From: Lachnospiraceae bacterium
GTDB lineage: Bacteria; Bacillota; Clostridia; Lachnospirales; Lachnospiraceae
DNA length: 64,000 nucleotides
Direction: 5' to 3'
Assembly: GCA_015258065.1 (NCBI GenBank)
Contig: JABZIZ010000013.1
Span: 1-64,000, forward strand
Shown here: positions 33,699 through 42,693 of the stretch, piece after piece
Layout: the number at the start of each line of letters is the position of its first letter
How positions within the stretch are numbered: position 1 is the first letter of the stretch
Position numbers and translations under genes: made by a program
The notes under the pieces: generated by a model
The model's database searches: none
What the model was told of the DNA's origin: nothing
Seen by the model: the letters and a program-made list of their open reading frames with translations, nothing else

Positions 33699-35561
33699 GT
33701 GAAGAAACAGAGGAATTATACAAGATATCTTCTGATGGCAGTGCTGCTGCTGGTGATCTTAATGGCGATGAGATTCGTGGGGAGCGCTACCGCTCTTTCG
33801 AACGCTTATACGGTCGGGCGACTGGAACGTGATTTACAATCGGGGAAGGTGGTGGATGCCGCCCTGACTCCCTATGCGGACACGCCAACCGGTTCAGCGG
33901 AGGTATTGCTCAAGGACGGCAGCAGGAAGAAACTTTACGCCACCGACATCAGAGAGGTGGAGAAGCTGCTTCGGAAGAACCATGTGGATCCGCAGATCAA
34001 TGAGGTGAAGGATGATAACTGGATGTTTTCCATCCTGGTGCCGGGTCTGATCGGGGTGGCGGCGCTGGTGTTCATTGTGATGCTGATCAGCAACAATCAG
34101 AATGCACAGAGCGGCAATTCCAGGATGATGAATTTCGGAAGAAGCAGGGCCAGAATTGCGAATCCGGAAGATAATAAAGTGACGCTAAAGGACGTAGCGG
34201 GACTTCAGGAAGAGAAGGAACAGCTGGCTGAGATCATAGCCTTTTTGAAATCGCCCGCCAAATTTACACGGGTGGGTGCACGAATTCCGAAGGGCGTCCT
34301 GTTGGAAGGATCTCCGGGGACCGGTAAAACACTGCTTGCCAAGGCAATCGCGGGGGAGGCAGGGGTTCCGTTCTTTACCATCTCCGGCTCTGACTTTGTG
34401 GAGATGTTCGTAGGCGTTGGAGCATCCAGAGTAAGAGATCTGTTTGCCGATGCCAAGAAAAATGCACCCTGTATCGTTTTTATTGATGAGATTGATGCCG
34501 TGGCGCGCCGCAGAGGAACCGGTATGGGAGGCGGCCATGATGAAAGAGAGCAGACGCTGAATCAGTTGCTGGTAGAGATGGACGGCTTCGGCGTGAACGA
34601 AGGCATTATTGTTCTGGCAGCGACGAACCGGGTGGACATACTGGATCCTGCGATTCTGCGTCCGGGACGATTTGACCGGAAGATCACGGTCTCCAGACCG
34701 GACATTGGAGGCAGAGAAGAAATCCTGCAGGTGCATGCGAGAAACAAGCCGCTCTCGGAAGATGTGGATTTGAAGCAGGTTGCCCAGACGACGGCGGGAT
34801 TTACGGGGGCGGATCTGGAAAATCTCCTGAACGAAAGTGCCATTCACGCCGCCATGCAAAATCATACTTATATTTCCCAGGCAGACATCCGCAAGGCCTT
34901 TGTACAGGTGGGAATCGGAACGGAGAAGCACAGCCGGATTATTTCCGAAGAAGAGAAGAAAATCACCGCCTACCATGAAGCGGGTCATGCCATCCTCTTC
35001 CATGTGTTGCCGGATGTCGGGCCGGTGTATACCGTTTCCATCATCCCGACCGGGCTTGGGGCAGCCGGTTACACCATGCCGCTTCCTGAGAAAGACGAAA
35101 TGTTCGTCACCAGAAGCAAGATGTTAGAGGAAATCATGGTTTCTCTGGGCGGAAGAATTGCGGAAGAGATTATCTTTGGAGACATCACCACGGGCGCTTC
35201 CAGCGATATCCAAAAGGCAACCAAACAGGCGCACAATATGGTGACACGTTATGGAATGAGCCTGAAGATCGGAACGGTCAACTACGATGATCAGGAAGAA
35301 GATGTCTTCATCGGTTACGAGATCGGCCACGCCAAGAAAAATTCCGAACTCGTACAGGGACAGATCGATCAGGAAGTGAAGAATATCATTGATGCCTGCT
35401 ATCATAAGGCAAAAGAGCTGATCCTGGAATACGAAGACGTTTTGCACAAGAGTGCGGAGCTGCTCCTGGAAAAAGAAAAGATTGGCAGAGAAGAATTCGA
35501 AGCCCTCTTTGAGGGACACGAGGAAAAATTACAGGCTTCGGAAATGATTCCCAAGGCTTGA
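33699..35561 (+). CDS. ftsH: ATP-dependent zinc metalloprotease FtsH (copy 1)
   Basis: A 620-residue membrane protease. Two N-terminal helices (LLMAVLLLVILMAMRFVG and MFSILVPGLIGVAALVFIVML) flank an external domain. The AAA+ domain has Walker A GSPGTGKT (usual GPPGTGKT, here Ser for Pro), Walker B CIVFIDEIDAV and the second region of homology with RPGRFDRKI. The zinc site is ITAYHEAGHAILFHV (HEAGH, about residue 427), with the third ligand in the DIQKATKQAHNMV region. It extracts and degrades membrane proteins. The start is GTG after GGAGATGGAAG. Last gene of the tilS-hpt-ftsH unit. Confidence 0.95.
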   Translation: MKKQRNYTRYLLMAVLLLVILMAMRFVGSATALSNAYTVGRLERDLQSGKVVDAALTPYADTPTGSAEVLLKDGSRKKLYATDIREVEKLLRKNHVDPQINEVKDDNWMFSILVPGLIGVAALVFIVMLISNNQNAQSGNSRMMNFGRSRARIANPEDNKVTLKDVAGLQEEKEQLAEIIAFLKSPAKFTRVGARIPKGVLLEGSPGTGKTLLAKAIAGEAGVPFFTISGSDFVEMFVGVGASRVRDLFADAKKNAPCIVFIDEIDAVARRRGTGMGGGHDEREQTLNQLLVEMDGFGVNEGIIVLAATNRVDILDPAILRPGRFDRKITVSRPDIGGREEILQVHARNKPLSEDVDLKQVAQTTAGFTGADLENLLNESAIHAAMQNHTYISQADIRKAFVQVGIGTEKHSRIISEEEKKITAYHEAGHAILFHVLPDVGPVYTVSIIPTGLGAAGYTMPLPEKDEMFVTRSKMLEEIMVSLGGRIAEEIIFGDITTGASSDIQKATKQAHNMVTRYGMSLKIGTVNYDDQEEDVFIGYEIGHAKKNSELVQGQIDQEVKNIIDACYHKAKELILEYEDVLHKSAELLLEKEKIGREEFEALFEGHEEKLQASEMIPKA

Positions 35562-35739
35562 TCGCCCGGGGACCAGAATCTTGGTAAAACTGCATAAAAA
35601 TAAATAGTGCAATTTGTAAAATTTATACAGGCTGCGTATTTACGTCTTGGGAGAGGAATGATAGTATACTAATTGTAACCCCCCAATACATTATATTTTT
35701 TGCTATACCCCATAAGTAAGAAATACCTTCTCAGAAAAG

Positions 35740-35767
35740 AGCAGCCCCTCCCTAAGGCTGCTTTTTT
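35740..35767 (+). terminator. Rho-independent terminator after ftsH
   Basis: A 7-bp stem (agcagcc 35740-35746 with ggctgct 35756-35762), a 9-base loop and six T (35762-35767). The 250-base gap from ftsH to the amylase gene is otherwise AT-rich; no convincing promoter was found. The hairpin lies only 45 bases before the next gene, so it could act as an attenuator instead. Confidence 0.78.
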
Positions 35768-35811
35768 CATACCTCTCAGGGAGGGCGAAAGACTTACAGA
35801 CAGGTGACTTT

Positions 35812-37941
35812 ATGCCCAATTCCTATCAGCTTTTTCATGACCAGACTTTGGATTATATTCATCCCCTTCAACCGCTCCCGGAGGGAGAGGTAACCATCTC
35901 GCTAAGCGCGGAGAGCAACCAGATTGCAAGTGCGGTGCTCGTATATGAGAAAGAAGAGTACCCCATGAGCTTTGAGGGGACCTTCGGAAGTTTTGACTTC
36001 TATCATGCCACCGTCAGGCTTGGAACGGAACGGGTCGGGTATTCTTTTCGTGTTCAATTTCATGACGGCGCCATCAGGGGATATGACAGGAGCGGCCTGT
36101 TTTTCGAAAAAGGACAGGATCATTCTCAGAGACGTTTTTTCCTGACACCCGGACTATCTACCCCGGATTGGGCGAAGGGCGCCGTGATGTATCAGATCCT
36201 GGTGGACCGTTTCTGCAACGGAGATCCCTCCAGTGACGTACTGAGCGATGAATATGCCTATGGCGGGAGACATGTGCGAAGGGTGGACGACTGGAACCGC
36301 GTGCCGGATCCGCTTTCTGATTTTAATGAATTCTATGGAGGGGATCTGCAGGGGGTGATCAATAAGCTGGACTACCTGCAGGACCTGGGGATTGACGCCA
36401 TCTATTTCAATCCGATCTTTGTTTCGCCTTCGAGCCATAAATATGACATTCAGGACTATGATCACGTTGATCCGCATTTTGGCAGGATCGTTTCCGATCG
36501 GGGCAAGCTCTTAGACCCGGACGATCAGGACAACCGGAATGCAACCAGATATATCGACCGGGTGACGAACAGGGAAAATCTGGAGGCGAGCGACAAGCTG
36601 TTTATTGAGCTGGTAGAAAAGGCGCATGAGAGAGGAATCAGAGTCATTCTGGACGGCGTTTTCAATCACTGCGGCTCTTTTAACAAATGGTTGGATAAAG
36701 AGAGAATCTATGAAGGCAGGGCAGATTATCCGCACGGGGCTTATGTGGCGCAGGACTCGCCCTATCATGACTATTTTTCTTTTCATAAGCAGTCATGGCC
36801 CTATAATGGCAGCTATGAAGGTTGGTGGGGATACGACACGCTGCCGAAGCTGAACTATGAGGGCAGCGAGAAGCTCTGCAATTATATCCTTGAAATTGCA
36901 AAAAAATGGGTATCCCCTCCCTTTAATGCAGACGGGTGGAGGTTGGATGTAGCGGCTGATTTAGGACATTCGCCGGCATTTAATCATGAATTCTGGAGAA
37001 GATTCCGCAAGGCGGTCAAAGAGGCCAATCCGGAGGCGATTATCCTAGCGGAGCAGTACGGGGAATCGAAGCCCTGGCTTTTGGGAGATCAGTGGGACAC
37101 GGTCATGAACTACGATGCGTTTATGGAACCGGTCACCTATTTCCTGACCGGAATGGAAAAGCACTCGGACGAGTACCATCCGGAATTGGAGGGAAACGGG
37201 GATCAGTTCTGGCGGTCTCTTCTGTCTGAAATAGAAAAGAATTTCACAGTTCCTTCCCTTTATACTGCCATGAATGAATTGTCCAATCATGATCATTCCC
37301 GTTTTTTAACCAGGACAAACCACCTGGTGGGGAGAAGTGCCGAGCTGACGCCTCAGGCAGCTTCTCGCGGTGTACGGATGGACATTTTGCGACAGGCGGT
37401 GCTCATGCAGTTCACTCTGCCGGGCGCGCCGACCATTTATTACGGGGACGAAGCGGGTTTATGCGGTTTTACTGACCCGGATAATCGCAGAACGTACCCT
37501 TGGGGGAAGGAAGACCACGAACTGATCGCCTATCACAAAGAGTTGATTCGGATCCATAAGGAAGTTGCCGAGCTCATGAACGGCTCACTTCGGATTGTAC
37601 ACTCGGAAGGCGCATTGATTGCATACGGCAGGTTCACGAGGGCAGGCGCATCGCTGATCGTGATCAATCGGAATTCGTATGCACTCACCAGAGATATGTT
37701 TGTAAAAATGCTGGGAGTTCCTACGGAATGCATCATGAGAAGGCTGATCATTTCGACAAAGGATGGCTATAGAAGCGAACCGGTGAAGGAGCAGGTGAGC
37801 GACGGACTCCTGACGCTTCAGATTCCTGCTATGTCAGCCCAGATTCTCCGTTACAGCAGTGTGGACCATCTGACGGCGGAGGAGTTCTGGAAGAAGAACC
37901 AGATCCACTTTGGAGAAGAGAACCCCTTCCCCGAACGCTAG
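35812..37941 (+). CDS. GH13 alpha-glucanase (neopullulanase/cyclomaltodextrinase type)
   Basis: A 709-residue cytoplasmic alpha-amylase-family enzyme. An N-terminal beta-sandwich (residues 1 to about 115) resembles the dimerisation/starch-binding module of neopullulanases. The barrel has all four conserved regions: DGVFNHCG (about 280), GWRLDVAADL with the nucleophile Asp (about 376), ILAEQYGE with the acid/base Glu (about 413), and SNHDHSRF with the stabilising Asp (about 491). No signal peptide. It should hydrolyse alpha-1,4 links in imported maltodextrins or cyclodextrins; exact specificity is open. The start has CAGGTGACTTT upstream, a weak ribosome site. Its last codons form the first unit of a 55-bp tandem array. 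Confidence 0.9.
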   Translation: MPNSYQLFHDQTLDYIHPLQPLPEGEVTISLSAESNQIASAVLVYEKEEYPMSFEGTFGSFDFYHATVRLGTERVGYSFRVQFHDGAIRGYDRSGLFFEKGQDHSQRRFFLTPGLSTPDWAKGAVMYQILVDRFCNGDPSSDVLSDEYAYGGRHVRRVDDWNRVPDPLSDFNEFYGGDLQGVINKLDYLQDLGIDAIYFNPIFVSPSSHKYDIQDYDHVDPHFGRIVSDRGKLLDPDDQDNRNATRYIDRVTNRENLEASDKLFIELVEKAHERGIRVILDGVFNHCGSFNKWLDKERIYEGRADYPHGAYVAQDSPYHDYFSFHKQSWPYNGSYEGWWGYDTLPKLNYEGSEKLCNYILEIAKKWVSPPFNADGWRLDVAADLGHSPAFNHEFWRRFRKAVKEANPEAIILAEQYGESKPWLLGDQWDTVMNYDAFMEPVTYFLTGMEKHSDEYHPELEGNGDQFWRSLLSEIEKNFTVPSLYTAMNELSNHDHSRFLTRTNHLVGRSAELTPQAASRGVRMDILRQAVLMQFTLPGAPTIYYGDEAGLCGFTDPDNRRTYPWGKEDHELIAYHKELIRIHKEVAELMNGSLRIVHSEGALIAYGRFTRAGASLIVINRNSYALTRDMFVKMLGVPTECIMRRLIISTKDGYRSEPVKEQVSDGLLTLQIPAMSAQILRYSSVDHLTAEEFWKKNQIHFGEENPFPER

Positions 37942-38140
37942 GCAGGATAAAATCTTGTACACAACCGGGTAAGAGAACCTCTTCCCCGGACTCTAGGTGG
38001 GATAAAATCTTGTACACAACCGGGTAAGAGAACCTCTTCCCCGGGTTCCGGATAGGATCAAATCTTGTACACAACCGGGGAAGAGAACCTCTTCCCCAGG
38101 TTCCGGATAGGATCAAATCTTGTACACAACCGGGGAAGAG
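37916..38140 (+). repeat. 55-bp tandem array from the GH13 stop to the fba promoter
   Basis: Four units start at 37916, 37971, 38026 and 38081, plus a fragment at 38136. Each contains aagagaacc, ttcccc, gata or gatc, and cttgtacacaaccgg. Unit 1 codes for the C-terminus and stop of the GH13 protein. At each junction ccggggaagag and ctcttccccgg can form a hairpin of up to 11 bp with a 3-base loop (aac). The array makes up most of the 295-base gap before fba. Confidence 0.95.
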
Positions 38141-38148
38141 GGTATAAT
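38120..38148 (+). promoter_or_regulatory. Promoter of fba, built on the last repeat unit
   Basis: A perfect TATAAT (38143-38148), 17 bases after TTGTAC (38120-38125), which lies in the last full repeat unit. The other units carry the same TTGTAC but no TATAAT. Confidence 0.65.
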
Positions 38149-38173
38149 AAAAACGCAATAGAAACCGGAAATG

Positions 38174-38225
38174 GTTTCCGGAGGGAACTGGAAGATTGGG
38201 TTTCCGGAAGGAACTGGGAGAAAGG
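38174..38225 (+). repeat. 26-bp direct repeat in the fba leader
   Basis: gtttccggagggaactgg at 38174 recurs as gtttccggaaggaactgg at 38200 (period 26). Confidence 0.8.
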
Positions 38226-38236
38226 AAGGTATCGAT

Positions 38237-39172
38237 ATGCCCTTAGTTACATCTACAGAAATGTTCAAAAAAGCATACAATGGAGGATACGCTGTCGGCG
38301 CATTCAATATCAACAATATGGAGATCGTTCAGGCGATTACCGAAGCGGCGAGCGAACTTCATTCCCCGGTTATTCTGCAGGCTTCACAGGGGGCGAGGAA
38401 ATATGCGAACTCTGTTTACTTGAGAAAATTGGTGGAAGCGGCAGTAGAGCTGTGTGATATTCCGATCGTACTGCATCTGGACCATGGCGCAGATTTTGAC
38501 GTTTGCAAAGACTGCGTAGATAACGGCTTTACTTCTGTCATGATTGATTATTCCAGCCATTCTTTTGAGGACAATATTGCAGAATCCAAGAAAGTGGCGG
38601 AATATGCGCATGCGCATGGCGTAGTGGTAGAGGCTGAGTTAGGGACGCTTGCCGGAATCGAAGATGCGGTCAGCGTGGATGCGGAAAAGGCAATGTTTAC
38701 CGATCCGGATCAGGTAGAGGAATTTGTGCACAAGACCGGAGTGGACTCTCTGGCAATTGCCATCGGAACCAGCCATGGTGCTTATAAATTCAAACCCGGC
38801 ACCGATCCGAAGCTTCGTCTGGATATTCTGGAAGAGGTCAAGAAACGTTTGCCCGGCTTCCCGATTGTTCTGCACGGATCTTCCTCCGTACCGCAGGAAT
38901 ATGTGAAGATCATCAATGCCAATGGCGGACAGTTGAAGGATGCCATCGGTATTCCGGAAGAACAGCTTAGAGAAGCGGCGAAGAGCGCAGTTTGCAAAAT
39001 CAACATTGATTCGGACCTGCGTCTGGGCATGACAGCGGGAATTCGTCAGCATTTTGCGGAGCATCCCGATCATTTTGATCCCAGACAGTATCTCGGAGAC
39101 GGCAGGCAATACGTGAAGGATATCGTTCATCACAAAATTGTAGAAGTTCTTGGATCGGACGGAAAAGCTTAA
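38237..39172 (+). CDS. fba: Class II fructose-1,6-bisphosphate aldolase
   Basis: Zinc-dependent cleavage of fructose 1,6-bisphosphate into glyceraldehyde 3-phosphate and dihydroxyacetone phosphate. The 311-residue protein has LHLDHGADFD (zinc His), EAELGTLAGIED, IGTSHGAYKF (zinc His) and VLHGSSSVPQEY (phosphate and zinc His), as in the class IIB group. The ATG at 38237 has AAAGGAAGG upstream; the longer frame from 38171 encodes repeat sequence only. Promoter upstream and terminator downstream indicate single-gene expression. Confidence 0.97.
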   Translation: MPLVTSTEMFKKAYNGGYAVGAFNINNMEIVQAITEAASELHSPVILQASQGARKYANSVYLRKLVEAAVELCDIPIVLHLDHGADFDVCKDCVDNGFTSVMIDYSSHSFEDNIAESKKVAEYAHAHGVVVEAELGTLAGIEDAVSVDAEKAMFTDPDQVEEFVHKTGVDSLAIAIGTSHGAYKFKPGTDPKLRLDILEEVKKRLPGFPIVLHGSSSVPQEYVKIINANGGQLKDAIGIPEEQLREAAKSAVCKINIDSDLRLGMTAGIRQHFAEHPDHFDPRQYLGDGRQYVKDIVHHKIVEVLGSDGKA

Positions 39173-39181
39173 CAAGGAGTT

Positions 39182-39209
39182 GGCCCCGGACAACAACCGG
39201 GGCCGTTTT
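39182..39209 (+). terminator. GC-rich hairpin between fba and greA
   Basis: A perfect 8-bp stem ggccccgg (39182-39189) with ccggggcc (39197-39204), a 7-base loop and gtttt. It ends four bases before the greA ATG, and an AAGGAG (39174-39179) lies just upstream of it. Confidence 0.75.
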
Positions 39210-39212
39210 CAA

Positions 39213-39728
39213 ATGCATAATGAATTAACCCGCAAAGACATTGCGGATATGGAAGCAGAAATCGAACATCGCAAGATCGTCGTGCGCAAAGAGCTTTTGG
39301 AACATGTGAAAGAAGCACGGGCGCAGGGCGATCTTAGCGAGAATTTTGAATATTACGCCGCCAAAAAAGCCAAGAATGAAAATGAAAGCCGGATTCGCTT
39401 TCTGGAGCGTATGATCAAGACCGCACGGGTGATTGAAGACCATACTGCTAAAGAAGAAGCAGGTATGAACAAGACGGTGAAAGTGCGGATCTGCGAGATT
39501 GGTGCAGAAGACGGAGATGAGGAGACGTATAAAATCGTCACCACCATGCGAGGAGATTCTTTGAAGGGGCTAATCAGCATTGAATCGCCCCTGGGAAAGG
39601 CATTGATCGGACACAAGGCAGGGGACCGCGTACGCGTGAGCGTCAGTCCGGATTACAGCTACGAAGCAGTGATTTTATCGGTAGAAGACACGGGACTCAG
39701 TGAAACGGATGCGCTGAGAAATTATTAA
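39213..39728 (+). CDS. greA: Transcription elongation factor GreA
   Basis: Rescues backtracked RNA polymerase by stimulating transcript cleavage. The N-terminal coiled coil (ELTRKDIADMEAEIEHRK, ending in the tip ARAQGDLSENFEYYAAKK with the acidic residues that act in the secondary channel) and the C-terminal FKBP-like domain (IESPLGKALIGHKAGDRV) are both present. It has 171 residues, somewhat longer than the usual 158. The ATG at 39213 fits the family, but its only good ribosome site (AAGGAG) is upstream of the hairpin; an in-frame TTG start at 39150 or 39180 is possible. Confidence 0.93.
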   Translation: MHNELTRKDIADMEAEIEHRKIVVRKELLEHVKEARAQGDLSENFEYYAAKKAKNENESRIRFLERMIKTARVIEDHTAKEEAGMNKTVKVRICEIGAEDGDEETYKIVTTMRGDSLKGLISIESPLGKALIGHKAGDRVRVSVSPDYSYEAVILSVEDTGLSETDALRNY

Positions 39729-39730
39729 AG

Positions 39731-41398
39731 ATGTCAAAAGAGCAAAAAGAAGCGCCGAAAATCGAAGAAAAATCGAATCCGAAAAACAATCCGAAGGTCG
39801 AAGTAAAAACGGAATCGAAGCTGAATTCCAAGGCAAATTCGAAAATGGAATCGAAGCCGGAAGCAAAGCCGGATTCCAAGGCGAATTCGAAAGCGGAATC
39901 GACAACAGAAACAACGCCGGATGCAAAAGCAAAAACAGATTTGAAAACCGAAGAGAAGGATGCGGGAGTTCATGTGGCATCCAATCTGGGATTTGCAGGC
40001 GATCCGGGCAAGCAGAAAAGACTGTTTCGCAGGATTGTTTATACATTGGAAGTGGTGGTGCTCCTTACAGCAGCGATCGTGCTGTTTCTTTTGACCAAGG
40101 TGGAGCGGATCCACCATGCCACCATCAAGGAAGAACAGCTGGTGAAAGACAGCGTGAGCCAGACGGTGCAGGAATCGGCGCAAAGCGGATCGATGCGAAA
40201 ATATACGACGATTGCTTTTTTTGGCGTAGACACCAGAAAGGGAGAGCTGGAATCCAATACACGAACCGATTCCATTATTTTGGTTTCCATCAACCAGGAT
40301 ACGGGAAAGGTTCGCATGGCTTCCGTATACAGGGATACCTTTCTGAACACAGGAAACGGTTTTTACAACAAGGCGAATTCTGCCTATTCAAACGGCGGCC
40401 CGGAGCAGGCGCTTCGGATGCTGAATATGAATTTGGACCTGAACGTAACAGACTTTGTGACGGTCGGTTTTGGCGCCCTGGCGGATACCATTGACGCGCT
40501 GGGCGGCGTGGACGTGGATGTAGAAGAGGCGGAAATCAAATACCTCAACGACTACGGCACGATCATGGGCAAACAGCAGAAACGGGAGTTTGTACCGGTG
40601 ACGGAGCCGGGGATGCAGACGTTAGACGGTTTACAGGCAACGGCCTATTGCCGGATTCGTTACACGGCAGGAGACGATTATAGAAGGACGGAGAGACAGA
40701 GACTGGTTCTTTCCAAGATGTTTGAAAAAGCAAGACGCGCCACTCCTGCACAGCTCAATACCATCGCCAATAGTGTCTTTGGAGAAATGTACACCTCACT
40801 GACTCTGTCCGAGCTTCTGTCCTATGTGGCGGATGCAGGAAAGTACAGCATCGTCGGGCAGACGGGATTTCCGGATGAGGAACACAGAGAGGGGAAGAAC
40901 ATCCGGGCCAAGGGCAGCGTGGTGGTTCCGGAAACGCTTTACGAGGCGGTCATACAGTTGCACAGCTTTCTTTATGAAGACGAATCCTATGTGCCTTCGA
41001 ATGAGGTGCAGGAGATCAGTGACGCCATTGAAGAAGCGGCAGGCGGGAAGAAGACCCCCGCGGAGACCACAGTGACAACACCAAGGGTGAAACCGAAGGA
41101 AAGCACAACCCAAACCCCGCAAACACCGCAAACACAGCCTTCTCTTCCGCAGGGAGATCCTGCGGCGCAGATCAAGGCTATGCAAGAAGCGGGATATCGT
41201 TTTGATGCGGCAAGCGGACAATGGATTCATGGTGCAACAGGGCTTCCTTACGGAGTGACGGCACCGCAGACCCCGCAAACACCACAGACTCCGCAAACGC
41301 CGCAGACCCCGCAAACACCACAGACGCCGCAGGCGACACCATCACCGCAGGTGCCACAAGCTACGCAAACACAGGAACAGCCCGCAGCGACGCCGTGA
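39731..41398 (+). CDS. LytR-CpsA-Psr (LCP) family wall-polymer ligase
   Basis: A 555-residue membrane protein. The cytoplasmic N-terminus (residues 1 to about 95) is an unusual Lys/Glu/Asn/Ser-rich repeat region (SKANSKMESK, SKANSKAESK). One helix follows (LEVVVLLTAAIVLFLL, about 103-118), then the extracellular LCP domain: FFGVDTRKG, SNTRTDSIILVSIN, ASVYRDTF, ALGGVDVDVEE and YCRIRYTAGDDYRRTERQR, which carry the Arg/Asp residues that bind the polyprenyl pyrophosphate. The C-terminal 150 residues end in a Pro-Gln-Thr repeat tail. LCP enzymes attach teichoic acids or capsule to peptidoglycan. It starts three bases after the greA stop with a weak ribosome site. Confidence 0.9.
   Translation: MSKEQKEAPKIEEKSNPKNNPKVEVKTESKLNSKANSKMESKPEAKPDSKANSKAESTTETTPDAKAKTDLKTEEKDAGVHVASNLGFAGDPGKQKRLFRRIVYTLEVVVLLTAAIVLFLLTKVERIHHATIKEEQLVKDSVSQTVQESAQSGSMRKYTTIAFFGVDTRKGELESNTRTDSIILVSINQDTGKVRMASVYRDTFLNTGNGFYNKANSAYSNGGPEQALRMLNMNLDLNVTDFVTVGFGALADTIDALGGVDVDVEEAEIKYLNDYGTIMGKQQKREFVPVTEPGMQTLDGLQATAYCRIRYTAGDDYRRTERQRLVLSKMFEKARRATPAQLNTIANSVFGEMYTSLTLSELLSYVADAGKYSIVGQTGFPDEEHREGKNIRAKGSVVVPETLYEAVIQLHSFLYEDESYVPSNEVQEISDAIEEAAGGKKTPAETTVTTPRVKPKESTTQTPQTPQTQPSLPQGDPAAQIKAMQEAGYRFDAASGQWIHGATGLPYGVTAPQTPQTPQTPQTPQTPQTPQTPQATPSPQVPQATQTQEQPAATP
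39820..39905 (+). repeat. In-frame repeat coding for the LCP N-terminus
   Basis: attccaaggcaaattcgaaa (39826) and attccaaggcgaattcgaaa (39874) begin two similar blocks that encode Ser-Lys-Ala-Asn-Ser-Lys followed by Glu-Ser. Confidence 0.7.
41265..41340 (+). repeat. In-frame Pro-Gln-Thr repeats at the LCP C-terminus
   Basis: About eight 9-bp units (ccgcagacc, ccgcaaaca, ccacagact and similar) encoding Pro-Gln-Thr, at the extracellular end of the LCP protein. A shorter run (41118-41137) lies upstream. Confidence 0.85.
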
Positions 41399-41472
41399 GA
41401 AGGACCAACAAGCATCTCCCCGGGCGATAGAATTTAACCGCAGGGGACCAGGACGAACAACAGGAGAACGAC

Positions 41473-42678
41473 ATGGTAAATGTACAGCAGATTGGAGAAG
41501 ATACTTACTGGGCAGGCTCCAGCGACAGAAGACTGAGCAGATTTGAAAATCTGTTTCCTCTGCCGCATGGTGTTTCTTATAACTGCTATCTGATTCGGGA
41601 TGAAAAGACTGCCCTGCTCGATACGGCGGATGTCACGGTAAAGAGCCAGTTTATGGAAAACATCGTGGCTGCTTTGCAGGGAAGAAAGCTGGACTATCTG
41701 GTTCTGCATCATGTGGAACCGGATCATTGCTCGCAGGTACAGGCGGTTTTAGACGTCTATCCGGATGTGACGCTGGTGGGAAATGAAAAAACGTTTCGTA
41801 TTCTGGACCAGTTTTTTACCGGAACGAAAAACTGTGCCAAGAAGACAGTGGCAGACGGAGATGTACTAGAGCTGGGGAAGCATAAGCTCCAGTTTGTGTT
41901 GACGCCGATGCTGCACTGGCCGGAAACCATGATGAGTTTTGATGCAGTCACCGGTGCGCTTTTCTCAGGAGATGTGTTCGGAACCTTCGGCGCTGTAGAT
42001 ACCGGCATTTTTGCAGATGAGTGCGACTTTAAAACGGTCTTTCTGGATGACAGCAGACGCTATTATGCAAATATTGTCGGCAAATACGGCGTGCAGGCGC
42101 AGGCGGGACTGAAAAAAACGGCAGGACTGGACATCCGTATGATTTGTCCGCTGCACGGTCCGGTGTGGCGCAGCAATATTGATTGGATCCTCCAAAAATA
42201 TCAGAAGTGGACGACCTGGACGCCGGAGGAAGAGGGATATACCATTGTTTACGGCTCCATGTACGGACATACCGCTTCTGCAGCGGAAGCCGCAGCGGCC
42301 TATATCCAGAAGAAAAGTGGAAAACCGGTTCGCGTCTATGATGTATCCGAGACGCACACCTCGTATTTGATATCGGAAATCTGGCGCTTCTCCAGGGTCC
42401 TGCTCTTCTGCCCGACCTATAACGGGGGAATCTATCCGGAGATGGAGGCGCTGGTCCGGGATATCATCGCGCTCGGTGTGCAGAATAGAATCTTCGGTTT
42501 GGCGGAGAATGGTTCCTGGGCGCCCCAGGCAGGTAAAAAGATACAGAAAGAACTGGAAGCCTTAAAAAACTGCAAGGTGGCAGAAGATATTCTCAGCTTC
42601 AAGGGGGCTCTCCACGAGGCGGATGAGGAGAGGATGCAGGCGTGGGCAGACGCTGTGATGAGCGCTACCCTTTCCTAA
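41473..42678 (+). CDS. A-type flavodiiron protein (FprA-like O2/NO reductase)
   Basis: A 401-residue soluble enzyme. The N-terminal metallo-beta-lactamase-like domain holds the diiron site: HHVEPDHCSQ (about residues 78-87), MLHWPETMMSFD, FSGDVFGTFG and ICPLHGPVWR. The C-terminal flavodoxin domain starts at IVYGSMYGHTASAAEAAAAY (about 256-275) and binds FMN. The family reduces O2 to water or NO to N2O with electrons from rubredoxin, protecting anaerobes. AGGAGAACGAC precedes the ATG. It sits alone between the LCP gene and a regulator. Confidence 0.94.
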   Translation: MVNVQQIGEDTYWAGSSDRRLSRFENLFPLPHGVSYNCYLIRDEKTALLDTADVTVKSQFMENIVAALQGRKLDYLVLHHVEPDHCSQVQAVLDVYPDVTLVGNEKTFRILDQFFTGTKNCAKKTVADGDVLELGKHKLQFVLTPMLHWPETMMSFDAVTGALFSGDVFGTFGAVDTGIFADECDFKTVFLDDSRRYYANIVGKYGVQAQAGLKKTAGLDIRMICPLHGPVWRSNIDWILQKYQKWTTWTPEEEGYTIVYGSMYGHTASAAEAAAAYIQKKSGKPVRVYDVSETHTSYLISEIWRFSRVLLFCPTYNGGIYPEMEALVRDIIALGVQNRIFGLAENGSWAPQAGKKIQKELEALKNCKVAEDILSFKGALHEADEERMQAWADAVMSATLS

Positions 42679-42693
42679 GGATTCCTGATTTTA

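Noticed and set aside
37916..38140. Plasmid-type iterons or an origin
   Set aside because: Unit 1 is coding sequence of the GH13 gene, there is no replication initiator gene nearby, and the context is chromosomal housekeeping genes.
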